A stretch of DNA of 64,000 nt, from positions 2,371,001-2,435,000 of the forward strand of contig NZ_CP082922.1 in the NCBI RefSeq assembly GCF_019931675.1. The letters are read 5' to 3'. Made by a program: the position numbers and the translations under genes. The stretch comes from Nocardioides rotundus. Lineage in GTDB: Bacteria > Actinomycetota > Actinomycetes > Propionibacteriales > Nocardioidaceae. Below, piece by piece: positions 49,847 to 58,970 of the stretch (position 1 is its first letter; every line of letters begins with the position of its first letter). Under the pieces are notes generated by a model. That model saw only the letters and a program-made list of their open reading frames with translations. It was not told the DNA's origin and ran no database searches.

Positions 49847-51427
49847 GTGAACAACGGGGGGCCGACAGGTGACGTGCACGCGGTCGCCGTGGACGACCGC
49901 GGCGTGCTCGTGCGCGGGCACGCGGGTGCCCGGCTCAGCATGCTGCTGCACGGCCGGCGGGTCTGGTCCTTCGCCGTCGCCAGGGACGGGCGGCGCCTCT
50001 CCGAGACCGAGTTCCTCATCCCCTGGCCCCGGGACCTGCAGCCACACCTGCACGGCACCGCCGACCTGGTCTTCCTCGACGTCGGCACCGGCGAGCGGCT
50101 GACCGCGCGGGCCTCGCTGGGCGGCGGGTCCGGCGAGCTGACCCTGACCACCGAGCGGGGCAAGCCGCTGGCGCTGGACAAGCACGGCCGCCTCCAGCGC
50201 ACCTTCGACACGATCCCTGCCGAGCACCGGGTCAACGTCGTCGAGGGCATCCTGGCCGCCATCGGCCTGCTCGACGACCACGGTGTCGAGGCGTTCGTGA
50301 CCTACGGCTGCCTGCTGGGCGCCGTCCGCGACGGTCGGCTCATCGGTCACGACGACGACGCCGACATCTCCTACCTCGCCGCCTCGCAGCACCCGTTCGA
50401 GGTGATCCGCGAGTCCTATGCCCTCCAGCGGCTCTTCCAGGCCGCCGGGTGGCGGACCGTGCGGATGTCGGGGGCCGACTTCAAGGTGGTGATCCCGCAG
50501 GAGGTCGTCGGTGCCCGACAGGTCGCCATCGACGTCTTCACCAGCTTCCGGCGCGAGCACGAGCTGCTGATGATGCCCAACGTCCGGACCGAGCTCCCCG
50601 ACAGCGCTCTGCTGCCACGGGGCCGCGTGACGCTGGAGGGTCGCGAGGTCCCCGCACCGGCCGACGCCCCGGCCGTCCTCGAGGCGGCGTACGGGCCCGG
50701 GTGGCGGGTGCCCGACCCGTCGTTCAAGCCGGCCTGGGAGCGCACCTCGCGCCGGCGCACCACCGGGTGGATGCGCGGCGAGCGGCGCAACCTCGGCTTC
50801 TGGAACCAGCACTGGTCACGGGCGCCCGGCCGCGGCCCGTCCGGCTTCGCGGCCTGGGTGGCCGACCATGCCCCCGCCGGCTCGCTGGTCGAGGTCGGCT
50901 GCGGCCGCGGCGAGGACGCGATGCTCCTGGCGTCCGGAGGCAGGCCGGTGCTGGGGCTGGACTACTCCCCCGTCGCGCTGCGCGCGGCCGGCGAGGCGGT
51001 GGCCGAGGCCGGTGTCGGGACGGCCCGGTTCGAACACCTCAACCTCTACGACACCCGGCAGGTGCTCGCCCGCGGCGGCCGGCTGGCGCGGGAGGGCCAC
51101 GCGGCGGTGTGCGCGCGGATGCTGGTCGACGCCCTCACCGAGGACGGCCGGCACAACCTGTGGCGGCTGGCCCGCTCGGCGCTGCGCGGGTCCGGCGGCC
51201 CGCTGCTGCTGGAGTTCGCCACCCGCGAGACCCGCGGCGTGCCCGGCGGCCGGCGGCGCGACGTCGTACCCGCCGCACAGGTCGCCCGCGAGCTGGCGGC
51301 CTACGGCTTCATCGCGGGTGAGCCCGCGACCGTCCCCTGGACCGGGGACGACGACGATCCGCGGGTCCAGCGACTCGTGGCCCGCATGGAGGGAGTGAGC
51401 CCGGATGTTCGGACGCAAGAGAGGTAA
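49847..51427 (+). CDS. LicD-like nucleotidyltransferase fused to SAM methyltransferase
   Basis: 526 residues in three parts. Residues 1-115 form a beta-rich unknown region. Residues about 130-320 are LicD-like: EAFVTYGCLLGAVRDGRLIG followed by HDDDADISYL, the YG-L-GA-R and Asp-rich metal motifs of phosphotransferases that add phosphocholine or related groups to polysaccharides. Residues about 340-520 are a class I methyltransferase: SLVEVGCGRGEDAMLLASGG, VLGLDYSPVALRAA. Probably modifies a cell-envelope glycopolymer; not known. Overlaps the next coiled-coil gene by 23 bp, suggesting coupling. Confidence 0.85.
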   Translation: MNNGGPTGDVHAVAVDDRGVLVRGHAGARLSMLLHGRRVWSFAVARDGRRLSETEFLIPWPRDLQPHLHGTADLVFLDVGTGERLTARASLGGGSGELTLTTERGKPLALDKHGRLQRTFDTIPAEHRVNVVEGILAAIGLLDDHGVEAFVTYGCLLGAVRDGRLIGHDDDADISYLAASQHPFEVIRESYALQRLFQAAGWRTVRMSGADFKVVIPQEVVGARQVAIDVFTSFRREHELLMMPNVRTELPDSALLPRGRVTLEGREVPAPADAPAVLEAAYGPGWRVPDPSFKPAWERTSRRRTTGWMRGERRNLGFWNQHWSRAPGRGPSGFAAWVADHAPAGSLVEVGCGRGEDAMLLASGGRPVLGLDYSPVALRAAGEAVAEAGVGTARFEHLNLYDTRQVLARGGRLAREGHAAVCARMLVDALTEDGRHNLWRLARSALRGSGGPLLLEFATRETRGVPGGRRRDVVPAAQVARELAAYGFIAGEPATVPWTGDDDDPRVQRLVARMEGVSPDVRTQER

Positions 51428-51671
51428 GGCCGCACCGGTCGAGCCGGCGGGGGCGCCGCCCGGCGGGCACCCGGGACGACGGGCGCTGCGGGAGGTCGCC
51501 CAGCTGCGCCAGCGGGTGGACGAGCTCGAGGCCGCGGTCACCGAGAACATGCGGCTCAACCGCCGGGTCGCCGACGTGACCGACCTGGTGGTCGAGGTCC
51601 TGCTGCCCCCGGAGCAGCGGGACGAGGAGCGGATCCGCCGGCTGCTCGCGGACTACGACCGACGCGTGTGA
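51405..51671 (+). CDS. coiled-coil protein, DUF6752-like
   Basis: 88 residues: basic Gly/Pro-rich N-terminus, then a coiled coil LREVAQLRQRVDELEAAVTE and a conserved NRRVADVTDLVVEVLLPPEQ. It follows the LicD-methyltransferase gene with overlap, a pairing seen in Nocardioides-type genomes (DUF6752, name moderately sure). Possibly an accessory or oligomerisation subunit. Confidence 0.75.
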   Translation: MFGRKRGKAAPVEPAGAPPGGHPGRRALREVAQLRQRVDELEAAVTENMRLNRRVADVTDLVVEVLLPPEQRDEERIRRLLADYDRRV

Positions 51672-51680
51672 GGGCCCTCC

Positions 51681-52880
51681 TCAGTACGTCGGCTGGCTGG
51701 GGTCGATCTGGTCCACCCAGGCCACCACGCCGCCACCGACGTGCACCGCGTCGGAGTAGCCCGCGCCCTTGAGCACCGCGAGCGCCTCGGCGGAGCGCAC
51801 GCCGGACTTGCAGTGCAGGACCACCTGCCGGTCCGAGGGCAGCTCGCCGAGCGCGTTGCCGTTGAGGAACTCGCCCTTGGGGATGAGGACCGACCCGGGG
51901 ATCCGGTTGATCTCGAACTCGTTGGGCTCGCGCACGTCGACGAGGACGAAGTCCCGCTCGCCCGCCTCGCGCTGCTGCAGCATCTCCTCGAGCTGGCGCA
52001 CCGAGATGGTGGAGTCCGCCGCCGCCTCCGCGGCGTCCTCGGAGATCGCACCGCAGAAGGTGTCGTAGTCGATCAGCCCGGTGACGGTGGGGTTCTCCCC
52101 GCACAGCGCGCAGTTCGGGTCCTTGCGCACCTTGAGCTTGCGATACTCCATCTCCAAGGCGTCGTAGATCATCAGCCGACCCGCGATCGGGTCGCCGATC
52201 CCGGCGAGCAGCTTGATCGCCTCGTTGACCTGGATCGAGCCGATGGCGGCGCACAGCACCCCGAGCACACCGCCCTCGGCGCAGCTGGGCACCATTCCGG
52301 GCGGCGGGGGCTCGGGGTAGAGGCAGCGGTAGCAGGGCAGGTCGTCACCGAGCATGGGCGCGAACACGCTGGCCTGGCCGTCGAACCGGTAGATCGAGCC
52401 CCACACGTAGGGGATCCCGAGGAAGTACGCCGCGTCGTTGACCATGTAGCGGGTGGCGAAGTTGTCGGTGCCGTCCACGATCAGGTCGTAGCCGGCGAAG
52501 ACGTCCATCACGTTGTCGTTGTCCAGCCGCCCCTCGTGCAGCACCACCTTGACGTACGGGTTGGTCTCGGCGATCGACTCCTTGGCCGACTGCGCCTTGG
52601 ACCTGCCCACGTCGGACTGGCCGTGGATGACCTGTCGCTGGAGGTTGGACTCGTCGACCTCGTCGAACTCGGCGATGCCGATCGTCCCCACCCCGGCGGC
52701 GGCGAGGTAGAGCAGCGCGGGCGACCCCAGGCCGCCGGCACCGATCACCAGCACCTTGGCGTTCTTGAGCCGCTTCTGCCCCGTCATCCCCACGTCGGGG
52801 ATGATCAGGTGCCGGCTGTAGCGACGGACCTCATCGGTGGTCAGGTCCTCGGCGGGCTCCACCAACGGCGGGAAAGACAA
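51681..52880 (-). CDS. moeZ: adenylyltransferase/sulfurtransferase MoeZ
   Basis: 399 residues. ThiF/MoeB domain: ARLPRV-type extension excluded; VLVIGAGGLGSPALLYLAAA (nucleotide binding), FDEVDESNLQRQVIH, DGTDNFATRYMVND, zinc pairs CYRCLYP and CALCGENP. C-terminal rhodanese domain with catalytic Cys in VLHCKSGVRSAEAL. Activates and sulfurates sulfur-carrier proteins for molybdopterin, thiamin and cysteine routes. TTG 52880 is chosen: GAGGAGG 5 nt upstream and it matches the M. tuberculosis MoeZ N-terminus (PPLVEPA). Confidence 0.95.
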   Translation of the reverse strand: MSFPPLVEPAEDLTTDEVRRYSRHLIIPDVGMTGQKRLKNAKVLVIGAGGLGSPALLYLAAAGVGTIGIAEFDEVDESNLQRQVIHGQSDVGRSKAQSAKESIAETNPYVKVVLHEGRLDNDNVMDVFAGYDLIVDGTDNFATRYMVNDAAYFLGIPYVWGSIYRFDGQASVFAPMLGDDLPCYRCLYPEPPPPGMVPSCAEGGVLGVLCAAIGSIQVNEAIKLLAGIGDPIAGRLMIYDALEMEYRKLKVRKDPNCALCGENPTVTGLIDYDTFCGAISEDAAEAAADSTISVRQLEEMLQQREAGERDFVLVDVREPNEFEINRIPGSVLIPKGEFLNGNALGELPSDRQVVLHCKSGVRSAEALAVLKGAGYSDAVHVGGGVVAWVDQIDPSQPTY

Positions 52881-53149
52881 CGTGCCTCCTCGGGACGGGC
52901 TCGGTACGGCGGACGGCTCGTCGATGTCAACAGTTTCCCTCAGCGGGATTGTTCCCGCTCGTCGCCAACGCCCGCCATCCGGACGTCCGCGCACGATTTC
53001 CACCCTCGGGAGTCTTGCCAAGCAGCACGTCCGTGGGTGAGGCTCGTCACGCTCACATCATTCGGCTCGGGCCGCACGCCCGCCCTCCGCGTTCTGCGGT
53101 GCGGTGACGGCGCGTCTCGTGGCCCCGGATAAAACAAGAAGGTTCACCT

Positions 53150-55492
53150 GTGAACACCCCATCACCCCTACGGCGAGCCGTCGCCGGTGGCTCGGCGCTG
53201 GCCGTCGGACTGGCGTTGGCCGCCACGCTGGGCGCGCCGACCCAGGCCGCCGATGGCGCCTCGGCCTCCTCACCGGACAGCCGCAGCGCCGCTTCCACGC
53301 GTAAGGACAACCGTCCCAACCCGCTGGCCAAGAAGCAGATGAAGCTGCGGCAGCAGGCCCTGGAGGCCGTTGCCCGAGGCAAGGCCGAGCCGAGGCCGCA
53401 GCGCGGCGGTGGCTCCGTGGTGGAGCTCGCCAGCGGCGAGTCGGTCGAGTTGTTCGACAACGACAAGCAGGCGAACGTCTGGACGATCCTGTCCGAGTTC
53501 GGCGACCAGACCACCGCCGCCGGCGGTGAGGCCGGCCCGCTGCACAACGAGATCCCCGAGCCGGACCGCAGCAAGGACAACTCCACCCAGTGGACCGAGG
53601 ACTTCAACGTCGCGCACTACAACGCGATGTTCAACACCGGCAACGAGAAGGGCGAGTCCTTCAAGGACTTCTACCTCGACCAGTCCAACGGTCAGTACAA
53701 CGTGAACGTGACCACCGAGGACTGGGTCCAGGTCCCGCGCAACGGCAACTACTACGGCGACAACAACAACGAGGCCCGGGGCTCCTGGGACTTCATCAAC
53801 GACACCGTCGACGCCTGGTACAACAAGCAGAAGGCCGCCGGCAAGACCGACGCGGAGATCCGGACCTATCTCGCCGACTTCGACAAGTGGGACCGGTACG
53901 ACTTCGACGGCGACGGCGACTTCAACGAGCCCGACGGCTACATCGACCACTTCCAGGCGATCCACGCCGGTGCGGGCGAGGAGGCCGGTGGCGGCATCCT
54001 CGGCGAGTTCGCCATCTGGTCGCACCGCTGGTACGCCGACTACACCACCATCGGCTCGGTCGGGCCGTCCGTCGGTGGCCGGCAGAACCTCAACGGCGGC
54101 CAGGAGGTCGGCAACACCGGCCTGTTCGTCGGTGACTACACCGTCGAGCCGGAGAACGGTGGACTGGGCGTGTTCGCCCACGAGTACGCCCACGACCTGG
54201 GCCTGCCGGACTACTACGACACCGCCGGCGGCGAGAACAGCACCGGCTTCTGGAACCTGATGTCCTCCGGCTCGTGGCTGGGCCATGGCACGGAGAACTC
54301 CGAGGACTCCTTCCTCTACGGCATCGGCGGCACCCCGAACGACCTGGGTGCCGAGGAGAAGCTCTACCTGGGCTGGCTCAACCCGAAGGTCGTCGACGCC
54401 GGGCAGTCCGGCACCTACACGCTGCGCGCGGCTGGAGACCCGGCGAGCAATGACGCGGTGCAGGTCATGCTGCCCGACATCGAGTCCACCCGAACCGTCG
54501 GCGACCCCTACGCGGGCGAGTACGCGTGGTACTCCGACTCCGGGGACGACCTGAACAACACGCTCACGCGTGAGGTGCCGGCCGGTCAGACCGTGAGGGT
54601 CGACGCGATGGCGTGGTACGACACCGAGACCGACTACGACTACTGGTACGCGCAGTACTCCACCGACGGCGGCAACACCTGGACCAACGCCGGCGAGTAC
54701 ACCGGCTCCTCCGGTGGCTGGGTCCCGGTCAGCTACACCTACCAGGCCGGTGGCAAGGCCTCGATGTTCCGGTTCGTCTACAAGACCGACGGCGGGGTGA
54801 GCAACCCCGGCGTGATGGTCGACGAGGTGACCACCACGGTCGACGGCCAGGTCGTCGACACCGACGGCGCCGAGACCGAGACCAGCGCCTGGGTGGCGAA
54901 GGGGTGGCTGCGCACCACGGGGACGATCACCGAGACCACCCCGCGCTACTACCTGATGGAGAACAAGTCCTACGTCAACTACGACGACACGCTGCGCACC
55001 GGCCCGTACAACTTCGGCTGGGCCGCGACCCGTCCGGACTGGGTGCAGTACTACCCGTACCAGAACGGCATGCTGGTCTGGTACGTCAACCACTCGGTGG
55101 CCAACAACAACACCTCGCAGCACCCGGGCTACGGCTACGCGCTGCCGGTGGACGCGATGCCGCAGACCCTGCGGTGGAGCGACGGCCGCTCCGGCGCGGT
55201 GGCGCGCAACCGGATCCAGGCCTTCGACAGCACCTTCGGCCTGGAGCGGACCGACCGGATCTCGCTGCAGCGCGAGGTGGTGCCCGGCAACGCCAAGAAG
55301 GCGCACACGCAGACGCTGACGGTGCCGAGCCGGCAGATGGTGGCCACGTTCGACGACCGTGACCCCAACCGCTACTGGACCGCGACCAACAAGACCGCGT
55401 CGGTGAAGGTGGCCGGTGTGGGCGTGCGGGCGACGGTGACGAAGCAGACCGCTGACTCGATCACCGTGCAGGTGCGCAACCCGGCCAACTGA
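53150..55492 (+). CDS. secreted M6-family metalloprotease (immune inhibitor A)
   Basis: 780 residues. Sec signal peptide (cleavage about residue 34 after APTQAAD region), propeptide, then an M6 peptidase domain with zinc site HEYAHDLGLPDYYD at residues 344-357. After it come beta-rich domains with aromatic repeats (DTETDYDYWYAQYSTDGGNT) typical of immune-inhibitor-A proteins. Extracellular protease. GTG start with AGAAGG upstream. Orthologous by position to Rv3207c only loosely: that gene is also a metalloprotease, but different in length. Confidence 0.92.
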   Translation: MNTPSPLRRAVAGGSALAVGLALAATLGAPTQAADGASASSPDSRSAASTRKDNRPNPLAKKQMKLRQQALEAVARGKAEPRPQRGGGSVVELASGESVELFDNDKQANVWTILSEFGDQTTAAGGEAGPLHNEIPEPDRSKDNSTQWTEDFNVAHYNAMFNTGNEKGESFKDFYLDQSNGQYNVNVTTEDWVQVPRNGNYYGDNNNEARGSWDFINDTVDAWYNKQKAAGKTDAEIRTYLADFDKWDRYDFDGDGDFNEPDGYIDHFQAIHAGAGEEAGGGILGEFAIWSHRWYADYTTIGSVGPSVGGRQNLNGGQEVGNTGLFVGDYTVEPENGGLGVFAHEYAHDLGLPDYYDTAGGENSTGFWNLMSSGSWLGHGTENSEDSFLYGIGGTPNDLGAEEKLYLGWLNPKVVDAGQSGTYTLRAAGDPASNDAVQVMLPDIESTRTVGDPYAGEYAWYSDSGDDLNNTLTREVPAGQTVRVDAMAWYDTETDYDYWYAQYSTDGGNTWTNAGEYTGSSGGWVPVSYTYQAGGKASMFRFVYKTDGGVSNPGVMVDEVTTTVDGQVVDTDGAETETSAWVAKGWLRTTGTITETTPRYYLMENKSYVNYDDTLRTGPYNFGWAATRPDWVQYYPYQNGMLVWYVNHSVANNNTSQHPGYGYALPVDAMPQTLRWSDGRSGAVARNRIQAFDSTFGLERTDRISLQREVVPGNAKKAHTQTLTVPSRQMVATFDDRDPNRYWTATNKTASVKVAGVGVRATVTKQTADSITVQVRNPAN

Positions 55493-55604
55493 TCCCACGG
55501 GACCAGTGCCGCCACGGGGCGGGGAGCCGACCGGCTCCCCGCCCCGTTCGCGTCCCGACGACGGACGGATAGGCTGCGCGAAGACCGATCAGGAGGAGTG
55601 TGCG

Positions 55605-56240
55605 GTGACGTCAGGATCGACCGGGGCCACGCCCCGCCCCCGCGGCTTGCGCATGCCGCGCCGCGAGCGCCGTGCGCAGCTGCTGGAGTCGGCCCTGGAG
55701 GTCTTCGTGCGCCAGGGCTACCACGCCGCCGCGATGGACGACATCGCCGAGCGAGCCGGCGTCTCCAAGCCGGTGCTCTACCAGCACTTCCCGGGCAAGC
55801 TGGAGCTCTACCTCGCCTTGGTCGACACCTCGTGCGACCAGATCATCGACAACTGTCGCAGTGCCCTGGCCTCGACGCAGGACAACCAGGAGCGCGTGGC
55901 GCGCACCATCGACGCGTTCTTCAGCTACGTCGCCGCCGACACCGGCGCCTTCCGGCTGGTCTTCGAGTCCGACCTGACCAACGACCCGGCCGTGCGCGAG
56001 CGGGTCGAGCGGGTCACCACCGAGTGCGCGGACATGATCGCCGAGGTGATCGCCGAGGACACCGGCCTGCCGGCCGACGCGTCGCGCCTGCTGGCCGTGT
56101 CGCTGGTCGGGATGGCGCAGGTGAGCTCGCGCTACTGGCTGCGCGAGGGGGCGACCATGCCGCAGCCCGACGCGGCGGCCCTCATCTCCGGGCTGGCCTG
56201 GCGCGGCATCCGGGGCTACCCCCGCAGCGACGAGAACTGA
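55605..56240 (+). CDS. TetR-family transcriptional regulator
   Basis: 211 residues. N-terminal helix-turn-helix: LLESALEVFVRQGYHAAAMD, DIAERAGVSKPVLYQHFPGKLELY. C-terminal ligand-binding helices. GTG 55605 follows AGGAGGAG 6 nt upstream. Same place and orientation as Rv3208. Ligand unknown. Confidence 0.95.
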   Translation: MTSGSTGATPRPRGLRMPRRERRAQLLESALEVFVRQGYHAAAMDDIAERAGVSKPVLYQHFPGKLELYLALVDTSCDQIIDNCRSALASTQDNQERVARTIDAFFSYVAADTGAFRLVFESDLTNDPAVRERVERVTTECADMIAEVIAEDTGLPADASRLLAVSLVGMAQVSSRYWLREGATMPQPDAAALISGLAWRGIRGYPRSDEN

Positions 56241-56272
56241 GACAACCCACCACCGAGGGAGGCTGAACTTTC

Positions 56273-56494
56273 ATGGAGGTCAAGATCGGCGTGCAGCACG
56301 CGCCCCGCGAGCTGCTGATCGAGTCCGGCGAGGACCAGGAGACGGTCGAGAAGCAGGTCGTCGAGGCACTCGCCTCCGACGGTCAGGTGCTGGCTCTGAC
56401 CGACAGCAAGGGCCGGCGCATCGTGGTGCCGGGCAACCGCATCGCCTACGTCGAGATCGGCGGAGGGGTCAGCGGCAACGTCGGCTTCCGGTGA
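56273..56494 (+). CDS. DUF3107 family protein
   Basis: 73 residues: MEVKIGVQHAPRELLIESGE and IVVPGNRIAYVEIGGG. Conserved short actinobacterial protein, equivalent of Rv3208A (TB9.4). Lies 32 bp after the TetR gene with GAGGGAGG upstream. Function unknown. Confidence 0.93.
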   Translation: MEVKIGVQHAPRELLIESGEDQETVEKQVVEALASDGQVLALTDSKGRRIVVPGNRIAYVEIGGGVSGNVGFR

Positions 56495-56506
56495 GCGGCG
56501 GGCGGC

Positions 56507-57211
56507 TCAGGCGTCCAGCCCGAGCCGCCCCATCCGCTCGGTGTGCCGCTCGGTGAGCCGGGAGAACATCTTGCCGATGGCGGCCAGGTCCAGCCCGGGG
56601 CGGTCCACGCCACCGGCGAGCAGGTCGGCCAGGCTGTCCCGTTCGGCGGCCACGCGTTGCGCCTGCGAGAGCGCCTCCCCCATCAGCCGGCGGGCCCACA
56701 GGGCCAGCCGTCCGCCCAGGCGCGGGTCCGCAGCGATGGCAGCACGCACCCGCTCCACCACGAACTCGGAGTGCCCGACGTCGGCGAGTGAGGCGATGAT
56801 CAGGTCGCGCGTCGCCGGGTCGAGCTGGGCGGCGACCTCGCGGTAGAAGTCCGCGGCGAGACCGTCGCCGACGTACGCCTTCACCAGTCCCTCGTACCAG
56901 TCGGCCGGGGCCGTGTGGTCGTGGAAGCCGTCGATGGCCGCGACGAACGGCTTCATCGCCTCGGCAGGGTCCGCCCCGAGCTCGGTGAGCCGGTCCTGCA
57001 GAGGCTCCAGGTGGCCGAACTCGGCGCTGGCCATCCGCGACATCGCGACCTTGTCCTCCAGGGTCGGGGCCATCGCGGCGTCCTCGGCCAGCCGCTCGAA
57101 GGCCGACAGCTCGCCGTAGGCGATCACCCCCAGCAGATCGACCACCGCCTCCCGATAGCCGCTGTCCTTGAACGGGTCGGCAGGTGCTGCCGGCGCGGGG
57201 GATTCAGTCAT
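56507..57211 (-). CDS. ferritin-like fold protein
   Basis: 234 residues, all-helical with Glu/His pairs (GVIAYGELSAFERLAEDA, ASAEFGHLEPL, DVGHSEFVVERV) in the pattern of a di-iron ferritin-like/MiaE-like four-helix bundle. Same position as Rv3210c. Possible metal-dependent hydroxylase; substrate unknown. Converges with DUF3107 (12 bp). Confidence 0.88.
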   Translation of the reverse strand: MTESPAPAAPADPFKDSGYREAVVDLLGVIAYGELSAFERLAEDAAMAPTLEDKVAMSRMASAEFGHLEPLQDRLTELGADPAEAMKPFVAAIDGFHDHTAPADWYEGLVKAYVGDGLAADFYREVAAQLDPATRDLIIASLADVGHSEFVVERVRAAIAADPRLGGRLALWARRLMGEALSQAQRVAAERDSLADLLAGGVDRPGLDLAAIGKMFSRLTERHTERMGRLGLDA

Positions 57212-57367
57212 GTTCGTACCCTAGCGATAGACTGATGCGCGACTGGCGCCCTCCTGGCGCCGTCGGTATGTGCGCGGCAGGCCGCCATCGTTCCCCCGGG
57301 TCCGCCGCATTCGACCGTGACGAGCACCGGGCACGAGCGCCCGGCGACCTGAGGAAAAGAGAAGACC

Positions 57368-58888
57368 ATCACCACCTTCCGTGAGCTGGGTGTCCAGCCC
57401 GAGATCTGCGATGCCCTCGACCGCGCCGGCATCACCACCCCCTTCGCCATCCAGGAGATGACCCTCTCGGTCGCCCTGATGGGCACCGACCTGATCGGCC
57501 AGGCCCGCACCGGCACCGGCAAGACGCTGGCCTTCGGTATCCCGGTGCTGCAGCGCAGCGTCGCGCCGAGCGACCCCGACTACGCCGAGCTGCCCGCCGG
57601 CAAGCCCCAGGCCCTGATCGTCGCCCCGACCCGCGAGCTCGCCCTGCAGGTCTCCTCCGACCTCGCCCTGGCCGGCGCCGACCGCGGCTTCCGGGTGCTG
57701 ACCGTCTACGGCGGCGTGGGCTACGAGCCCCAGCTGGAGGCCCTCGCCGCCGGTGTGGACATCGTGGTCGGCACCCCGGGCCGCCTCATCGACCTGGCCA
57801 ACCGACGTGCCCTCGACCTCTCCCACGTGCACGCCCTCGTGCTCGACGAGGCCGACGAGATGCTGGACCTGGGCTTCCTCCCCGATGTCGAGACGCTGCT
57901 GCGCAAGACGCCGGAGACCCGGCAGACCATGCTGTTCTCGGCCACCATGCCCGCTCAGATCGTGGCGCTGGCCCGGATGCACATGCGGCACCCGATGAAC
58001 ATCCGCGCCGAGTCCTCCTATGAGAACGCGACCGTGCCGGCGACCGCCCAGTTCATCTACCTCGCCCACGACCTGGACAAGCCGGAGATCATCGGCAAGG
58101 TCCTGCAGGCCGAGGACGCGGACAAGATGATCGTGTTCACCCGCACCAAGCGGCAGGCCCAGCGGGTCGCCGACGACCTCGCCGACCGCGGCTTCGCGGC
58201 CTCCGCGCTGCACGGCGACATGGCGCAGGTCGCCCGGGAGAAGGCACTGACCCGGTTCCGCGACGACAAGCTCAAGGTGCTCGTCGCCACCGACGTCGCT
58301 GCCCGCGGCATCGACGTCCGCGGCGTCTCCCACGTGGTCAACTACTCCTGCCCGGAGGACGACAAGACCTACGTCCACCGGATCGGCCGGACGGGCCGCG
58401 CCGGGGCGACCGGTACGGCGATCACGCTGGTCGACTGGCAGGACCTGCACCGCTGGAAGATGATCAACAAGGCGCTGGACCTGCCCTTCGACAACCCGCC
58501 GGAGACCTACTCCACCTCCGAGCACCTCTTCCACGACCAGGGCATCGCGCCAGGCACCAAGGCTCGCCTGGTGGCGGAGAAGCCGCGTGAGCCGCGCCGG
58601 GACCGTGACGGCGAGGGTCGTCGCGAGGGCTCCGGCGAGCGTCCCTCCCGCAACCGCAACCGCAACCGCAACCGCAACCGGAAGCGCACTCGCAGCGGCG
58701 AGCCGGTGGCCGGTGGCGCCCCCTCCGGGGAGTCCGGCCCCGATCAGGGCGCGGGCACGCAGGCGTCCGGCTCCTCCGAGGGCTCGGGGAACCGCAACCG
58801 GCGTCGTCGGCGGCGCCGCTCCTCCGGCGGTGGCGGCACCAGCGAGGTCGGCGCGCAGGCGCCGGCGGCCACGACCACCCAGGACTGA
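57368..58888 (+). CDS. rhlE: DEAD-box RNA helicase, RhlE-like, probable ATC start
   Basis: About 506 residues if translation begins at ATC 57368. All helicase motifs are present: Q motif (FRELG...TTPFAIQEM), motif I ARTGTGKT, PTRELA, LDEADEMLDLGF, SAT, HRIGRTGRAG. The basic tail contains RNRNRNRNRNRKRTRSG. The frame opens after TGA at 57350; it has no ATG/GTG/TTG before ATG 57458, which lies after the Q-motif Gln and would destroy it. The codon before ACC-ACC-TTC-CGT is ATC, where homologs have Met or Val, and GAGGAAAAG sits about 8-9 nt ahead. So a rare ATC start or a sequence error is likely. Confidence 0.9.
   Translation: MTTFRELGVQPEICDALDRAGITTPFAIQEMTLSVALMGTDLIGQARTGTGKTLAFGIPVLQRSVAPSDPDYAELPAGKPQALIVAPTRELALQVSSDLALAGADRGFRVLTVYGGVGYEPQLEALAAGVDIVVGTPGRLIDLANRRALDLSHVHALVLDEADEMLDLGFLPDVETLLRKTPETRQTMLFSATMPAQIVALARMHMRHPMNIRAESSYENATVPATAQFIYLAHDLDKPEIIGKVLQAEDADKMIVFTRTKRQAQRVADDLADRGFAASALHGDMAQVAREKALTRFRDDKLKVLVATDVAARGIDVRGVSHVVNYSCPEDDKTYVHRIGRTGRAGATGTAITLVDWQDLHRWKMINKALDLPFDNPPETYSTSEHLFHDQGIAPGTKARLVAEKPREPRRDRDGEGRREGSGERPSRNRNRNRNRNRKRTRSGEPVAGGAPSGESGPDQGAGTQASGSSEGSGNRNRRRRRRRSSGGGGTSEVGAQAPAATTTQD
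58649..58678 (+). repeat. hexanucleotide tandem repeat in helicase tail
   Basis: Five perfect CGCAAC units coding (Arg-Asn)5 in the RhlE tail. In-frame, so copy-number changes would only lengthen the tail. Confidence 0.9.
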
Positions 58889-58907
58889 GGCCTCCGGCCC
58901 GCCGCAG

Positions 58908-58949
58908 CGTCATACGAAGCGGGGAAGCGGTTCCCCAGAACGTATGACG
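58908..58949. terminator. double-stem hairpin between convergent genes
   Basis: Outer stem CGTCATACG (58908-58916) with CGTATGACG (58941-58949), inner stem GGGGAA (58921-58926) with TTCCCC (58931-58936). Lies between the helicase and L,D-transpeptidase 3' ends; probably a bidirectional terminator. Confidence 0.75.
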
Positions 58950-58970
58950 TCCCGGCGGGGGCCGCTCCCG

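Noticed and set aside
57458..58888. ATG 57458 as start of the DEAD-box helicase
   Set aside because: It lies behind the Q-motif glutamine; the conserved upstream residues are clearly coding.
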